DNA of 64,000 bases from UBA7330 sp043554545 (GTDB lineage: Bacteria > Bacteroidota > Bacteroidia > Cytophagales > Cyclobacteriaceae), in NCBI GenBank assembly GCA_043554545.1, contig CP121337.1, positions 558,001-622,000 of the forward strand. The letters run 5' to 3'. The notes beneath the pieces were generated by a model. The model saw only the letters and a list, made by a program, of their open reading frames with translations, was not told the origin of the DNA and did not search any database. This document shows positions 46,473 to 56,253 of the stretch, piece by piece. A program made the translations under genes and the position numbers. How positions within the stretch are numbered: position 1 is the first letter of the stretch; the number at the start of each line of letters is the position of its first letter.

Positions 46473-49400
46473 ATGAGTAGAGTTGCAATATTTTTGTTTT
46501 CATTGCTACTGATCTACGGATGTGGTCATAAGCTTCCTGAAGAGATCATACAAGCTAGTGAAAACCTCCCTGAAGTCATCGACTACAATTTTCATGTAAA
46601 GCCAATTCTTTCAGATAAATGCTTTGCCTGTCATGGTCCGGATGCGCAGAAGCAAAAAGCAGAGCTTAGGCTGGACATTGAAGAAAATGCACTAAAAATG
46701 CTGGCAAGTGGAAATGGACATGCAATTACTCCGGGTAGAGTGGGGAAAAGCTTACTGGTGGACAGGATCATTTCAAATGAGGAGGAGTTTCAGATGCCAC
46801 CAAAAGAGTCAAATCTGATTTTGAGCGTAGAGGAAAAAGCCATTCTAATAAAGTGGATTGAACAAGGTGCCGATTATAAGCCTCACTGGGCTTTTATCAA
46901 GCCAATCAAGCCCGAGATACCGGGTGATGAAATTTCCTGGGCTACCAATGAAATTGATTATTTTATCTATGATAAGCTCAACCAAAAAGGATTTAAGCCA
47001 TCACCAGAGGCAGGCAGAGAACATTTAATAAGAAGATTGTTTTTTGACCTTACCGGGTTACCACCGTCCATTGAGGATTTGGAAACCTGGCTGGCGAAAG
47101 ATGAAAATACTTACTATGAGCTTTTGGTAGATAGCCTGCTTGAATTGCCGGCTTATGGAGAGCGAATGGCAGCGCATTGGCTGGATGTTGCAAGATTTGC
47201 TGACTCAGAAGGATACCTGGATGATTTTCATCATACTTTTTGGCCATACAGAACGTGGGTAATCAAAGCCTTTAATCAAAACCTGTCGTATGATAAATTT
47301 ATTCTTTGGCAGATCGGAGGAGATCAAATACCCAATGCCACAACGGATCAAAAGTTAGCTACTGCTTTCAATAGAAACCACAAACAAAACTCCGAAGGGG
47401 GAATAATACCGGAAGAATTCAGGGTAGAATATGTTGCTGATAGAACGAACACTGTTGGATCAGCTTTTATGGGGCTGACAGTCGGATGTGCGAGGTGCCA
47501 TGACCACAAATATGACCCCATCAGTCAGAAGGATTATTATTCACTCTTCAGCTACTTTAACTCTGTGGTAGAAAGAGGTGATGGTATTTTCAGTTCAAAT
47601 GCCATAGAATATGGACAACAGGTCCCCAATAAGTTTTCAATGAATTCGGGTCCCGTGATTCCCTTGTTGGAGGATGAGGAACAAGAAATCAGAGATTATC
47701 TGTTGTCAAAAATTGATGGTCAAAAAGAAGAGTTGGAGCAGGCTGCTACAGCCAATGATGAGGGGTTTGAAAAGTGGATGAATCGCACTACTGGGATTAA
47801 CCCAAAGACTGTTGTTAACGACGCCACTGTTTTACATCTCACTTTTGAAGACATGAAAGAGGGCAAAATGACTGACCTTGCCAATACCAATCAAAAGGTG
47901 TTTTATCATGGAAATATTACTCAGGTAGAAGGGAAGTTAGGTAAAGGGATCAGGAGCGCTGCTGATGGGCAGTTAGTAGCCAATGGTGACAAAGTACAAT
48001 TTGAAAGGGTAGACCCATTCACTATTAGCTTTTGGATCAATACCAATGAGGCCTATGATGATGCCCATGTGTTTTATAATGGGAATAACAGAATCCAGGG
48101 ATACAGGGGTTGGGATGTGATGATCGAGGATGAGAAGCTACACTTCCGTTTAAATCATGCACATCCCTATCAGTCGATTGATATTTATGATGATGAAAAA
48201 TTGCCAATCAATGAATGGCAACACTATGTATGGACCTATGACGGTTCCAGTAGCGCTTCAGGGATGAAAATCTTTAGAAATGGACAGGAAATATCGGCTC
48301 AGGTTGCGCGTGATTATGTGTACAGGTCGACCGTGCCTTACACGGATGGGAAGGCCTCTGTGTATGCGCATTATACAGGACTGGTAATTGGTAAGCGGCA
48401 TTATGACAATGACTTTACGGGAGGTTTGTTAGATGAAATCCGAATTCTAGATCGTCAGGCAGATGTTTTTGCTGCTCGGTATCTATATGATCCCGTAGAT
48501 GGTCTTGAGCGATATGCTAAAGCACTGAATGAAAAAGATAAGAGCCTGGATGAATTTTATGATTTGCATATCGATCAGGAATTAGCAAAGAAGAGGGCTT
48601 TAATCAGGGAAGCGGGCTTGAAAGAAATTGCGTTGGTGGATACCGCTCAAGAGGTAATGGTGATGGAAGACTGGAAGGATAAAAGGCCTACCTATATACT
48701 TGAAAGGGGAGTGTATACGGCTCATGGTGAACAAGTAGCGCCTAGCGTTCCGGAGACAATTCTGGATATGCCCGAAGATTACCCAAAGAACCGTTATGGT
48801 CTCGGAAAGTGGTTAATTCACCCGGACCATCCGTTGACTGCCCGTGTGGCTGTTAATCAAATCTGGTATTTGATGTTTGGTTCAGGTTTAGTTGAAACCG
48901 TTGAAGATTTTGGTAATCAGGGGGCATTGCCTACTCACCCGAAATTATTAGACTGGCTGGCGGTTGATTTTCAGGAAAATGGCTGGGACCTGAAAAGATT
49001 GATCAAGCAGATGGTGATGTCTGCTACCTATCGGCAATCTTCAAAGATCAGGCCTGAATTGGATGAGATTGATCCGGATAATGTCTTGTTGGCGAGAGGA
49101 CCCAGGTATCGGTTGCCTGCTGAAATGGTCAGAGATAATATACTAAAAGCTAGTGGGTTACTTGATCATAAAATTGGAGGAATCTCTGTATTTCCTTATC
49201 AACCTCAGGGACTTTGGAAAGAAGTAATGGCCCATGGGTTTTTTCCTGAATATGAAACCGATTATGACGATGGACTTTACAGAAGGAGTATTTATACTTT
49301 CTGGAAAAGAAACATGCCTCCCCCGAGTATGTTGATTTTTGATGCTTCCAGCAGAGCTGAATGCCAGATGAGAAGGCAAATAAGCAATACCCCTTTACAG

Positions 49401-49736
49401 GCGCTGGTGCTTCTGAATGATCCGCAATACATTGAAGGCTGCCGTGCTTTAGCAGAAAAATCATGGCAAAGCTCCTCGGGTGATCTGGATCATGCCATTG
49501 CAACAATATTTCGTAAGTTGACAAGTAGGAAACCTTCAGTAAAAGAATTATCCATCATGAAGGAGCAGTTCACCAAAGAATCTGAATATTTTGAAGCCAA
49601 CCCGGAAAGGGCTTCTTCTTTTCTTGGCATTGGAAAAAAATCAATCGATTCTTCCATTCCCACGATTAAACTGGCTGCTTTATCAAGAGTGACTAACACG
49701 ATATTGAATACCACTGAGGCATATTATAAGAATTGA
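46473..49736 (+). CDS. PSD1-type cytochrome-like protein (PSCyt1, DUF1549, LamG, DUF1553)
   Basis: This 1,087-residue secreted protein has a lipoprotein-like signal (LIYGCGHK). Domain order: PSCyt1 with heme motif C50-F-A-C53-H54 followed by GPDAQKQKAELRLD (~45-130); DUF1549/PSCyt2 (~140-370, including RLFFDLTGLPPS and ARFADSEGY); a LamG/concanavalin-like domain (~455-630, FTISFWINTNEAYDD); and DUF1553/PSD1 (~760-1040, LTARVAVNQIWYLMFGSG). Such proteins are found with DUF1501 partners and sulfatases in Planctomycetes, Verrucomicrobia and some Bacteroidota, where their role in sulfated polysaccharide breakdown is inferred. The DUF1501 gene follows by 4 bases. Confidence 0.9.
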   Translation: MSRVAIFLFSLLLIYGCGHKLPEEIIQASENLPEVIDYNFHVKPILSDKCFACHGPDAQKQKAELRLDIEENALKMLASGNGHAITPGRVGKSLLVDRIISNEEEFQMPPKESNLILSVEEKAILIKWIEQGADYKPHWAFIKPIKPEIPGDEISWATNEIDYFIYDKLNQKGFKPSPEAGREHLIRRLFFDLTGLPPSIEDLETWLAKDENTYYELLVDSLLELPAYGERMAAHWLDVARFADSEGYLDDFHHTFWPYRTWVIKAFNQNLSYDKFILWQIGGDQIPNATTDQKLATAFNRNHKQNSEGGIIPEEFRVEYVADRTNTVGSAFMGLTVGCARCHDHKYDPISQKDYYSLFSYFNSVVERGDGIFSSNAIEYGQQVPNKFSMNSGPVIPLLEDEEQEIRDYLLSKIDGQKEELEQAATANDEGFEKWMNRTTGINPKTVVNDATVLHLTFEDMKEGKMTDLANTNQKVFYHGNITQVEGKLGKGIRSAADGQLVANGDKVQFERVDPFTISFWINTNEAYDDAHVFYNGNNRIQGYRGWDVMIEDEKLHFRLNHAHPYQSIDIYDDEKLPINEWQHYVWTYDGSSSASGMKIFRNGQEISAQVARDYVYRSTVPYTDGKASVYAHYTGLVIGKRHYDNDFTGGLLDEIRILDRQADVFAARYLYDPVDGLERYAKALNEKDKSLDEFYDLHIDQELAKKRALIREAGLKEIALVDTAQEVMVMEDWKDKRPTYILERGVYTAHGEQVAPSVPETILDMPEDYPKNRYGLGKWLIHPDHPLTARVAVNQIWYLMFGSGLVETVEDFGNQGALPTHPKLLDWLAVDFQENGWDLKRLIKQMVMSATYRQSSKIRPELDEIDPDNVLLARGPRYRLPAEMVRDNILKASGLLDHKIGGISVFPYQPQGLWKEVMAHGFFPEYETDYDDGLYRRSIYTFWKRNMPPPSMLIFDASSRAECQMRRQISNTPLQALVLLNDPQYIEGCRALAEKSWQSSSGDLDHAIATIFRKLTSRKPSVKELSIMKEQFTKESEYFEANPERASSFLGIGKKSIDSSIPTIKLAALSRVTNTILNTTEAYYKN

Positions 49737-49740
49737 TGTT

Positions 49741-51210
49741 ATGAAGTATTTTGACGAATTTCAGCAAGCTCAATATAAAAGTACTCGAAGAGCCTTTTTG
49801 CAAACCACATCCAAAGGAATTGGAGCAATGGCTATGGGTTCTTTAATGATGCCAGGCCTTACTGCATCTGCTTCTCCAATATCCGTGCCTGGAGGTGATG
49901 GGATTCTGAAAGCCTTGCATCACACGCCAAAAGCCAAACGGGTGATCTACCTTTTTCAAAGTGGAGGGCCTAGTCAAATTGAATTGTTTGACTATAAACC
50001 AGAGCTTAAAAAGAGAAATGGAGAAGAAATTCCAGACAGTGTTAGAGGAGATCAAAGGCTTTCCGGAATGTTGGCGGCACAGTCTTCCTTCCCATTGGTG
50101 GGGTCAATATTTGATTTTAAGCAACACCCAAAAACGGGTGGATATTTCAGCAGTTTGATACCCCATATTTCATCCATAGCTGAAGATATATGTGTTGTAA
50201 ATTCTATGTATACAGAGGCAATTAACCATGAGCCTGCTGTTATATTTATGCAGACTGGTTCCCAGCAAGTTGGACGTCCTGCTATGGGTTCATGGATGAG
50301 TTATGGACTGGGAAGTGAAAATAAAAACCTACCTTCTTTTATCGTCTTGTTATCCAAGGGTAAACCAGATGCTCAAAACCTCAATATGCAGGCCTGGAAT
50401 AACGGGTTCCTTCCTTCGCATCATCAGGGAGTACGGTTTCGCTCTGGCGCTGACCCTATTTTATATTTATCAAACCCAGATGGAATAGATAAAAATAGTC
50501 GCCAACGAGAGTTGGAATACCTTGAGAAACTTGAAATGGAGCAAAAATCGGTTTGGGGAGATCCTGAAATTGATTCAAAGCTCAATCAGTATGAGATGGC
50601 CTACCGGATGCAGACGAGTGTTCCTGAGGTGTCAGATTTATCAGACGAGCCTGACTACATATTTGACATGTATGGGCCTGATTCCAGAATACCTGGTACC
50701 TACGCTGCTAATTGTCTGCTTGCAAGAAGACTGGCAGAGCGTGGCGTACCTTTTACTCAACTTTATCACATGGGGTGGGATCAACATGGTCAATTGCCAA
50801 AGTACCTTCCCATGTTGACAAAATCTAGTGATCAGGCATCTGCTGCACTGGTCAAAGACCTCAAGCAAAGAGGCCTATTGGATGATACACTGGTAGTTTG
50901 GGGTGGCGAGTTTGGCAGGACCAGTTTCTCTCAGGGAACACTTACAAAAAATAATTACGGACGTGATCATCATCCAAGGTGTTTTTCCATGTGGATGGCT
51001 GGAGGTGGAATTAAGCCGGGAACCGTATTTGGTAAGACTGATGACTTTAGCTACAACATTGCAGAAAATGGAGTACATGTACATGACTTCCAGGCTACCA
51101 TGTTGCACTTATTAGGAGTGGATCATGAGCGCCTTACTTTCAAGCATCAGGGAAGGCGATATAGACTAACCGATGTGCATGGAAAAGTGGTGAACGATAT
51201 CATCGCCTGA
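49741..51210 (+). CDS. DUF1501 protein, Tat-exported
   Basis: This 489-residue protein has a twin-arginine signal (T-R-R-A-F-L at residues ~18-23, then a hydrophobic run with GAMAMGSLMMPG). The mature part is a DUF1501 alkaline-phosphatase-like fold: VIYLFQSGGPSQIELFDYKPEL (~65-86), AINHEPAVIFM, WDQHGQLPKYLPML, VVWGGEFGRTSFSQG and GRDHHPRCFSMWMAGGGIKPG. DUF1501 genes are nearly always partners of DUF1553/PSD1 genes, and here the spacing is 4 bases. The two products probably function together in the periplasm; the substrate is unknown. Confidence 0.9.
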   Translation: MKYFDEFQQAQYKSTRRAFLQTTSKGIGAMAMGSLMMPGLTASASPISVPGGDGILKALHHTPKAKRVIYLFQSGGPSQIELFDYKPELKKRNGEEIPDSVRGDQRLSGMLAAQSSFPLVGSIFDFKQHPKTGGYFSSLIPHISSIAEDICVVNSMYTEAINHEPAVIFMQTGSQQVGRPAMGSWMSYGLGSENKNLPSFIVLLSKGKPDAQNLNMQAWNNGFLPSHHQGVRFRSGADPILYLSNPDGIDKNSRQRELEYLEKLEMEQKSVWGDPEIDSKLNQYEMAYRMQTSVPEVSDLSDEPDYIFDMYGPDSRIPGTYAANCLLARRLAERGVPFTQLYHMGWDQHGQLPKYLPMLTKSSDQASAALVKDLKQRGLLDDTLVVWGGEFGRTSFSQGTLTKNNYGRDHHPRCFSMWMAGGGIKPGTVFGKTDDFSYNIAENGVHVHDFQATMLHLLGVDHERLTFKHQGRRYRLTDVHGKVVNDIIA

Positions 51211-51229
51211 TGTTGACTGTATAGGCATA

Positions 51230-51853
51230 CTAAATCCCAAAATGCTTCCTGAATACACCTTTCCAGATTTTATATCCCTGATCGTTCAGATGTAGCTGAT
51301 CCTCCTGATAGAGTTCAGGTCTGGCTTGTCCTTTTTCATCAAGCATGGAATCAAATACATTGATCATGTCTGAACGCTTGATGGCAAGAAGTTCTTTTCG
51401 GATGAGATTGTTGGTTAGTCGTGTGCGGTTGATGAGGTAATCCCGCTCAGGGCTCGGTTTTACCGTTACAAACGTAAGTCTCACGACCGGATACTTTTCT
51501 CTGATTTTGTATGTGAGTTTTCTAAACCTTTCCAGAATTACACCGGGTTCTAAACCTCTACCGATGTCGTTATCTCCAGCATAAATGACTATTTGTGAAG
51601 GAGTAAAACCTTCTTGAAATATGCGGTCAAAGTAGTAAAGACAATACCCAAATGAAGACCCCCCAAATCCCAGGTTAATGGTGTTCAAAGGGTTGAGGTC
51701 AGTTTCTATAGTAGACCATAGCCGTAGTGAAGAACTGCCATAGAATGCAATAAGTCCTTCATTGTTTTTCCAATTTTTTACTTTTTCTTCAAGACTTACG
51801 ATTTCTTCCTCAAACAATTCCGGATCAATGACTTCCTGCTCTCCTTCTTCCAT
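51230..51853 (-). CDS. SGNH/GDSL hydrolase
   Basis: This 207-residue protein has the SGNH blocks: Ser in AFYGSSSLRLW (~40-50), Gly in NLGFGGSSF (~78), Asn in YAGDNDIGRG (~105-115), and the Asp-x-x-His block DQLHLNDQGYKIW near residue 185. These are the catalytic elements of a carbohydrate or acyl esterase. There is no evident signal peptide, so it may act on cytoplasmic or imported substrates. It follows the cNMP/acyltransferase gene by 5 bases in the same direction and is probably co-transcribed with it. Confidence 0.88.
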   Translation of the reverse strand: MEEGEQEVIDPELFEEEIVSLEEKVKNWKNNEGLIAFYGSSSLRLWSTIETDLNPLNTINLGFGGSSFGYCLYYFDRIFQEGFTPSQIVIYAGDNDIGRGLEPGVILERFRKLTYKIREKYPVVRLTFVTVKPSPERDYLINRTRLTNNLIRKELLAIKRSDMINVFDSMLDEKGQARPELYQEDQLHLNDQGYKIWKGVFRKHFGI

Positions 51854-51858
51854 ATTCT

Positions 51859-53802
51859 CTATTTCTTGGGGTTTTTAGGTAAATCAATAGCTTCCTCTAC
51901 ATAGCCTCTGTATTTAACTTGATAGTCATCAAGAAAAATCCTCATGGCTTCTTTATTCATTGGATCTTTTACATAATCACTCATCTTGAATGGCTTGTGT
52001 ATGACGCAAGAGAAAATGTTGTTTCTGATCCTTTTGTCAAAGTTCGCAATCGAAATTGGAATAATAAAGGGTTCAGGGTTCATGTTCAAGGCAAGTCGAA
52101 AGGCGCCTGGCTTAAAGGCCCCGGGAGAGGAATCTGTTGGATAGGATGTGCCTTCAGGACTAATAATGAGATTCAATCCATTGTAGAGGTAATCACTTGC
52201 TTTTTCATAGAAAGCTCGCCTGGCTAGTTTTTTATTGGCTTCATCTTCATTGGGCTCAGATTCACGAGTGTAAACATCTATGTGTCCTAACCTTTGATAA
52301 TAATCCTGATGTCCATATTCCGCCCCTTTTCCAATCCTAACAATTCTTATTCCTGGATCCTTATAGCGCTTATATAAGATGAGTGAGCTAATGAAATGTG
52401 AATCAAGCGTTACCTGAAAACTGTTTGGGAGTGTATTGTATGGGTGGTTTCTTAAGTGATTATAAATAAAAATATTCCCTGGCTTATCGGGTAAGTTCTC
52501 GATTCCCTTTATGATAGTTGGTACGCCTTCCCACGCTTCAATGAAAGCCTCAGCTGATAATTTTCTAACTCCGGCAGGAGAGAGGTATGCTTCAGCGTGA
52601 GCAACTGTTTGATAGACTTTTACCAATCGTTTATAAAATCGATGTTCTTTCTGCAGTTCGGATACAAGGTCCAGGCTTAATGCTGACAGGTTTTTTTCAA
52701 GTGTCGAGCCATTTATCTTGATCTGTTTCAGAAGTTGTAACCCATCACGAATAGTCAGCTTGTTTTCCAGAAGATGAGGAACTTTATGCAATGGTGAATT
52801 CAGATCGAGTTTTGTACTATTGTGTTCGATCAGGTTGCGGATCGCAATCACCTCACGGTTGAATTTCACAGAGATCAACCGTGTGCGGATAGCCTGAAGT
52901 TGGTGCCCAATCAACCAGAGCAATCGCTGGTAAAAGGTCATAGCAAATCCCGGACTGACTTTGATGAGGTCCTGAATGCATTCATTAGGAATGAAATAAA
53001 TGATAGATTCCTGTCCTGCAACCGCACTGATAATATTGGGTTTGTTCATTGCCGCAGACCACCCTACCATAAAGCCAGGAGTCGTGATGTTCCTAAAATT
53101 CATTTGAGAATTTGAATCATCAATGAAGCTGAAAGTGACTTTTCCTGCTGTCAAAAGGTAAGTGCCCTCCGAGTCTTTTCCCTGTTCGTAGACATAATCT
53201 CCTGTTCGATATTGCCTACGCTCTATATATTGAGCAATATGGGTCAAAGATGATTCGTCAAAAACCTCAAAAAATGGTGATCTGATAAGAAATTGGATGA
53301 TATCTTCCTCCTCTGGTGTTTCTGTACTTTGAAACTCTTCTGTAGTGGAATTGGATTCGTATTGAATAAGATTGACAGAGTATTTTGATAGAACCTCAGT
53401 GGATTTTTTAACCAGGTTCCATGATTCCATACAAATCAATTGCAAAAAGTCAATGCTATCTTCCTCATGGGATTCCAGCCAATCCATTAACTCATAGATA
53501 TCCCAACGATATACTTTTACACGAGGGCTGGATGCTTTTACCGTGGTGGCAAATCTTTTTGGCAATGAAAAGCCACTCCAGCCAATGGGAGTTAATGGAT
53601 CATTGGTTTTACCTACGTTTAATTCCTGACCAATCCCATCCAAACTTAAATAGAACGAGACCTGACCTTCGATAAGCATGTAGAAGGTTTCAGCTTTTGC
53701 ATACTGTTGTATAATAACCTGTCCATAGCTAAATGAATCTTCGACAGCCAGGTCAAATGCAGATGGTAGTCCATTAATTGTTTGTAGGGCTTTTTCAGTC
53801 AT
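51859..53802 (-). CDS. Two cNMP-binding domains fused to a PlsC-like acyltransferase
   Basis: This 647-residue protein has two cyclic-nucleotide-binding-like domains, ~1-140 and ~165-290 (YEQGKDSEGTYLLTAGKVTFS in the second, with the phosphate-binding-like turn), a helical linker, and an acyltransferase domain from about residue 435 (NIFIYNHLRNHPYN ... GLNLIISPEGTSYP ... EPFIIPISI). The LPLAT HX4D motif should be at H449; the fifth residue after it is Pro454 and no Asp is there. The EGTS block is present. It could sense a nucleotide or envelope state and control lysophosphatidate-type acylation. Co-transcribed with the SGNH hydrolase. A ~200-base AT-rich gap without a gene lies upstream. Confidence 0.8.
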   Translation of the reverse strand: MTEKALQTINGLPSAFDLAVEDSFSYGQVIIQQYAKAETFYMLIEGQVSFYLSLDGIGQELNVGKTNDPLTPIGWSGFSLPKRFATTVKASSPRVKVYRWDIYELMDWLESHEEDSIDFLQLICMESWNLVKKSTEVLSKYSVNLIQYESNSTTEEFQSTETPEEEDIIQFLIRSPFFEVFDESSLTHIAQYIERRQYRTGDYVYEQGKDSEGTYLLTAGKVTFSFIDDSNSQMNFRNITTPGFMVGWSAAMNKPNIISAVAGQESIIYFIPNECIQDLIKVSPGFAMTFYQRLLWLIGHQLQAIRTRLISVKFNREVIAIRNLIEHNSTKLDLNSPLHKVPHLLENKLTIRDGLQLLKQIKINGSTLEKNLSALSLDLVSELQKEHRFYKRLVKVYQTVAHAEAYLSPAGVRKLSAEAFIEAWEGVPTIIKGIENLPDKPGNIFIYNHLRNHPYNTLPNSFQVTLDSHFISSLILYKRYKDPGIRIVRIGKGAEYGHQDYYQRLGHIDVYTRESEPNEDEANKKLARRAFYEKASDYLYNGLNLIISPEGTSYPTDSSPGAFKPGAFRLALNMNPEPFIIPISIANFDKRIRNNIFSCVIHKPFKMSDYVKDPMNKEAMRIFLDDYQVKYRGYVEEAIDLPKNPKK

Positions 53803-53999
53803 GTATTCAAGCTGATTAATGCAATTTCATTGTTGGGTCAATGTCATTAAACGCTTGATAAACGGGTATTACAAATATGTTAAATATATAATAATAATCT
53901 AATTTTATTATAAAATTTATTAGTTAAACCCAGAATAATTATAAATTATTCCTAATAAAGCTCAATTTGAAAAAATCTGTAAGATTTTGAATAGCTGAG

Positions 54000-54326
54000 T
54001 TAGATAGAAAAGCTTTCACCGCAGCCACAAGTTCTGCTGGCATTTGGATTGACAAATTGAAACCCTTTGCCATTCAGACCATCCGTGAAATCCAGGGTAG
54101 TTCCTAAGAGATAGAGCAGGCTTTTACGATCAACGATTACTTTAACACCCTTATCTTCGAACACATCATCTTTATCAGAAATTTGCGTGTCAAAGGATAA
54201 ATCATACATTAGGCCGGAACATCCGCCACCTTTAACAGAAACCCTCACATTAGAATTTTCTGGATGTCCTTCTTCATTTCTCAAAGTTGAGATCTGTTCT
54301 TTTGCTTTATCTGTTACTTGTATCAT
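54000..54326 (-). CDS. IscA/SufA-type iron-sulfur carrier
   Basis: This 108-residue A-type carrier has the three conserved Cys C36 (GGGCSGLMY) and C100/C102 (RTCGCGESFSI at the C-terminus), in a short single-domain fold. It delivers Fe-S clusters to apoproteins. The name erpA/iscA/sufA cannot be decided by the local context because no isc or suf genes are adjacent. Divergent from thiL. Confidence 0.93.
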   Translation of the reverse strand: MIQVTDKAKEQISTLRNEEGHPENSNVRVSVKGGGCSGLMYDLSFDTQISDKDDVFEDKGVKVIVDRKSLLYLLGTTLDFTDGLNGKGFQFVNPNASRTCGCGESFSI

Positions 54327-54489
54327 TTTACTTTAGGGTTTAGAACCATGCCAAAGACAAAAGAAGAAACCCTTCCCTTAGAATAAAAGTTTCCTCATTT
54401 TTGTAAAATTATTAAACAAAAATACAAAATCGCCTGGAAGTAAGCTAGTACAGCTTCATTGTTCAGCAATTAAAGCTAAAGTAATTATC

Positions 54490-55521
54490 ATGGCAGACGA
54501 GAAAAGAACGGAGATAGAATCATTAGGTGAATTTGGATTGATCGAACGATTGGCCTCCAAAGTAAAGCCTTATCATAAGGCATTACTGAAAGGAATTGGT
54601 GATGATGCATCAGTTTTTGATTGTGGAAATGAATTGTTACTTACTTCATCTGATTTACTGACAGAGAGTATTCATTTCGATCTGTCTTATGTGCCTTTGA
54701 TGCATCTTGGATACAAAGCTATATCTGTAAATGTCTCAGATATTGCCGCCATGAATGGAAAACCAAAGCAAGTGATTGTCAACCTGGGCCTAAGTAACCG
54801 GTTTTCAGTTGAAGCTATTGAGGCAATATATGAAGGAATACACGCTGCCTGTGCTGACTATGAAGTAGACCTATCAGGTGGAGATACAACTGCGTCAGCG
54901 AGTGGACTTGTCCTGTCAGTGACAGTTCTTGGAACTGCTTCAGCTAAACAAGTGGTATATCGTTCAGGGGCGAAAGAAAATGACATACTTTGTGTAACTG
55001 GCGATCTAGGAGGAGCCTATGTTGGGCTTCAGGTGCTTGAGCGTGAAAAGCAGGAATATCTTGCCAATCCAAATATGCAACCAAAACTGGATAAGTATGA
55101 ATATACTGTTGGAAGACAGCTTAGACCAAGGGCAAGAATGGATATCGTTCATGAATTGGCAGACCTGAATATTGTGCCAACTGCGATGATTGATTTGTCA
55201 GATGGATTAGCTTCTGATTCCTTTCATTTATGTAAGGAATCAGATCTGGGTATTGTGATTTATGAAGACAAACTGCCAATTGATAAACAAACCTATGAAA
55301 CTGCAGCAGAGTTTAGTATTGACCCGAATACATGTGCATTAAATGGCGGTGAGGATTATGAGCTTTTATTCACCTTATCTCCTCAGGAATTTGAAAAGAT
55401 TAAGAATCATGCAGACATACACACCATTGGTTATATGCAAAAGAAGGAAAACGGGAAAGCATTTGTAACCAGAAATGGCAATACGGTGGAGCTGAAGGCT
55501 CAGGGGTGGAAACATTTTTAG
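54490..55521 (+). CDS. thiL: Thiamine-monophosphate kinase
   Basis: ThiL phosphorylates thiamine phosphate to thiamine diphosphate using ATP. The 343-residue protein has the GDD metal motif in GIGDDASVF (~residues 37-45), the VNVSDIAAMNGKPKQV segment, DLSGGDTTAS (~130) and the C-terminal ALNGGEDYELLFTL block. All motifs are intact. The ThDP produced is the cofactor of the E1 at 8.8 kb. A strong minus-strand terminator lies just after its stop. Confidence 0.95.
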   Translation: MADEKRTEIESLGEFGLIERLASKVKPYHKALLKGIGDDASVFDCGNELLLTSSDLLTESIHFDLSYVPLMHLGYKAISVNVSDIAAMNGKPKQVIVNLGLSNRFSVEAIEAIYEGIHAACADYEVDLSGGDTTASASGLVLSVTVLGTASAKQVVYRSGAKENDILCVTGDLGGAYVGLQVLEREKQEYLANPNMQPKLDKYEYTVGRQLRPRARMDIVHELADLNIVPTAMIDLSDGLASDSFHLCKESDLGIVIYEDKLPIDKQTYETAAEFSIDPNTCALNGGEDYELLFTLSPQEFEKIKNHADIHTIGYMQKKENGKAFVTRNGNTVELKAQGWKHF

Positions 55522-55554
55522 AAAAAAAAGCCGCTCCGCTTAGGACGGAACGGC
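55522..55554 (-). terminator. Intrinsic terminator of the YceI gene
   Basis: Read on the minus strand, a GC-rich hairpin (GCCGTTCCG with CGGAGCGGC, one G-U pair, 8-base loop) is followed by eight T. The stem pairs fully only in the minus-strand RNA; in plus-strand RNA there is a C-A mismatch. It therefore belongs to the YceI gene at 55575-56138. Confidence 0.82.
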
Positions 55555-55574
55555 CATATTAGTCCTATCTAATA

Positions 55575-56138
55575 TTATTTTTGGGTAATCAGATGTACAG
55601 ATAAGTTAAAATTGTCGTAAATCATTTTGTCTCCTAAATCATCAAAAAATGACCCAGATCCATATTTTATATCAAATTCTGAGCGATCAATCACAATGTC
55701 TGCTGAAGCGTTTACACTCGTATCCATGTCTTCAACCTGTGCTACAAATTTGATTTGCTTAGTGATTCCCTTGATGGTGATGTCACCAGTGATGTTGTAT
55801 CCTCTGGGTCCCTGATTAATCACCTCAGTAATCTTGAAAGTGGCTGTCGGGAATTTTGTCACACTGAAAAAATCATCAGATCTTAAATGACCTTCCAATT
55901 TGTCAATTTCCTCGTCAGTCTCTATCGTTGTCATATCGATAGTGAAAGTACCTCCGGTTAATTTGCCGTCCTGATAAATCAAATCACCATCTTTTATTTT
56001 GATGGTTCCAGCATGAGCTCCTGTTACTTTTTCTGCTTTCCAGGTAACTGTACTTGCTTCTTTATCTACCGAATAAGATTTTGCCTCTTCGCCCAGATTT
56101 ATTAAAAGGGCTCCGATCATTAGTATTGTTTGAATCAT
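55575..56138 (-). CDS. YceI family periplasmic protein
   Basis: This 187-residue protein has a hydrophobic N-terminus (probable signal) and a YceI lipid-binding beta barrel: SVDKEASTVTWKAEKVTGAH near residue 24, TFTIDMTTIETD, HLRSDDFFSVTKFPTATFKIT (~80-100), and ITGDITIKGITKQ. YceI binds isoprenoid-like lipids in the periplasm. It ends at the terminator at 55522-55554. Divergent from DUF3109 with ~115 bases between. Confidence 0.92.
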   Translation of the reverse strand: MIQTILMIGALLINLGEEAKSYSVDKEASTVTWKAEKVTGAHAGTIKIKDGDLIYQDGKLTGGTFTIDMTTIETDEEIDKLEGHLRSDDFFSVTKFPTATFKITEVINQGPRGYNITGDITIKGITKQIKFVAQVEDMDTSVNASADIVIDRSEFDIKYGSGSFFDDLGDKMIYDNFNLSVHLITQK

Positions 56139-56241
56139 TTTCTATTAATTAATTTGATGTACCTACATATAAACGAAGGATAAGTCGTAATGTTTAATTT
56201 TTTTTGACTTATGATGTTAAAATTGATCTTTTCATATCCGC

Positions 56242-56249
56242 TAACTTTG
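56242..56249 (+). promoter_or_regulatory. -7 element for the DUF3109 gene; possible leaderless start
   Basis: TAACTTTG matches TAnnTTTG and ends 5 bases before the ATG at 56254, so a transcript would begin at or next to the start codon. An ATTG lies 16 bases upstream of the box. Confidence 0.38.
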
Positions 56250-56253
56250 AGGA

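Noticed and set aside
46340..46500. Minus-strand frame of ~60 codons ending ...LLFEPMYI before the small glutaredoxin-like gene
   Set aside because: Composition looks protein-like, but there is no ATG or GTG near its start, it runs into the 5' end of the PSD1 gene, and its end overlaps the likely -7 box of the next gene. A remnant is possible but not supported.
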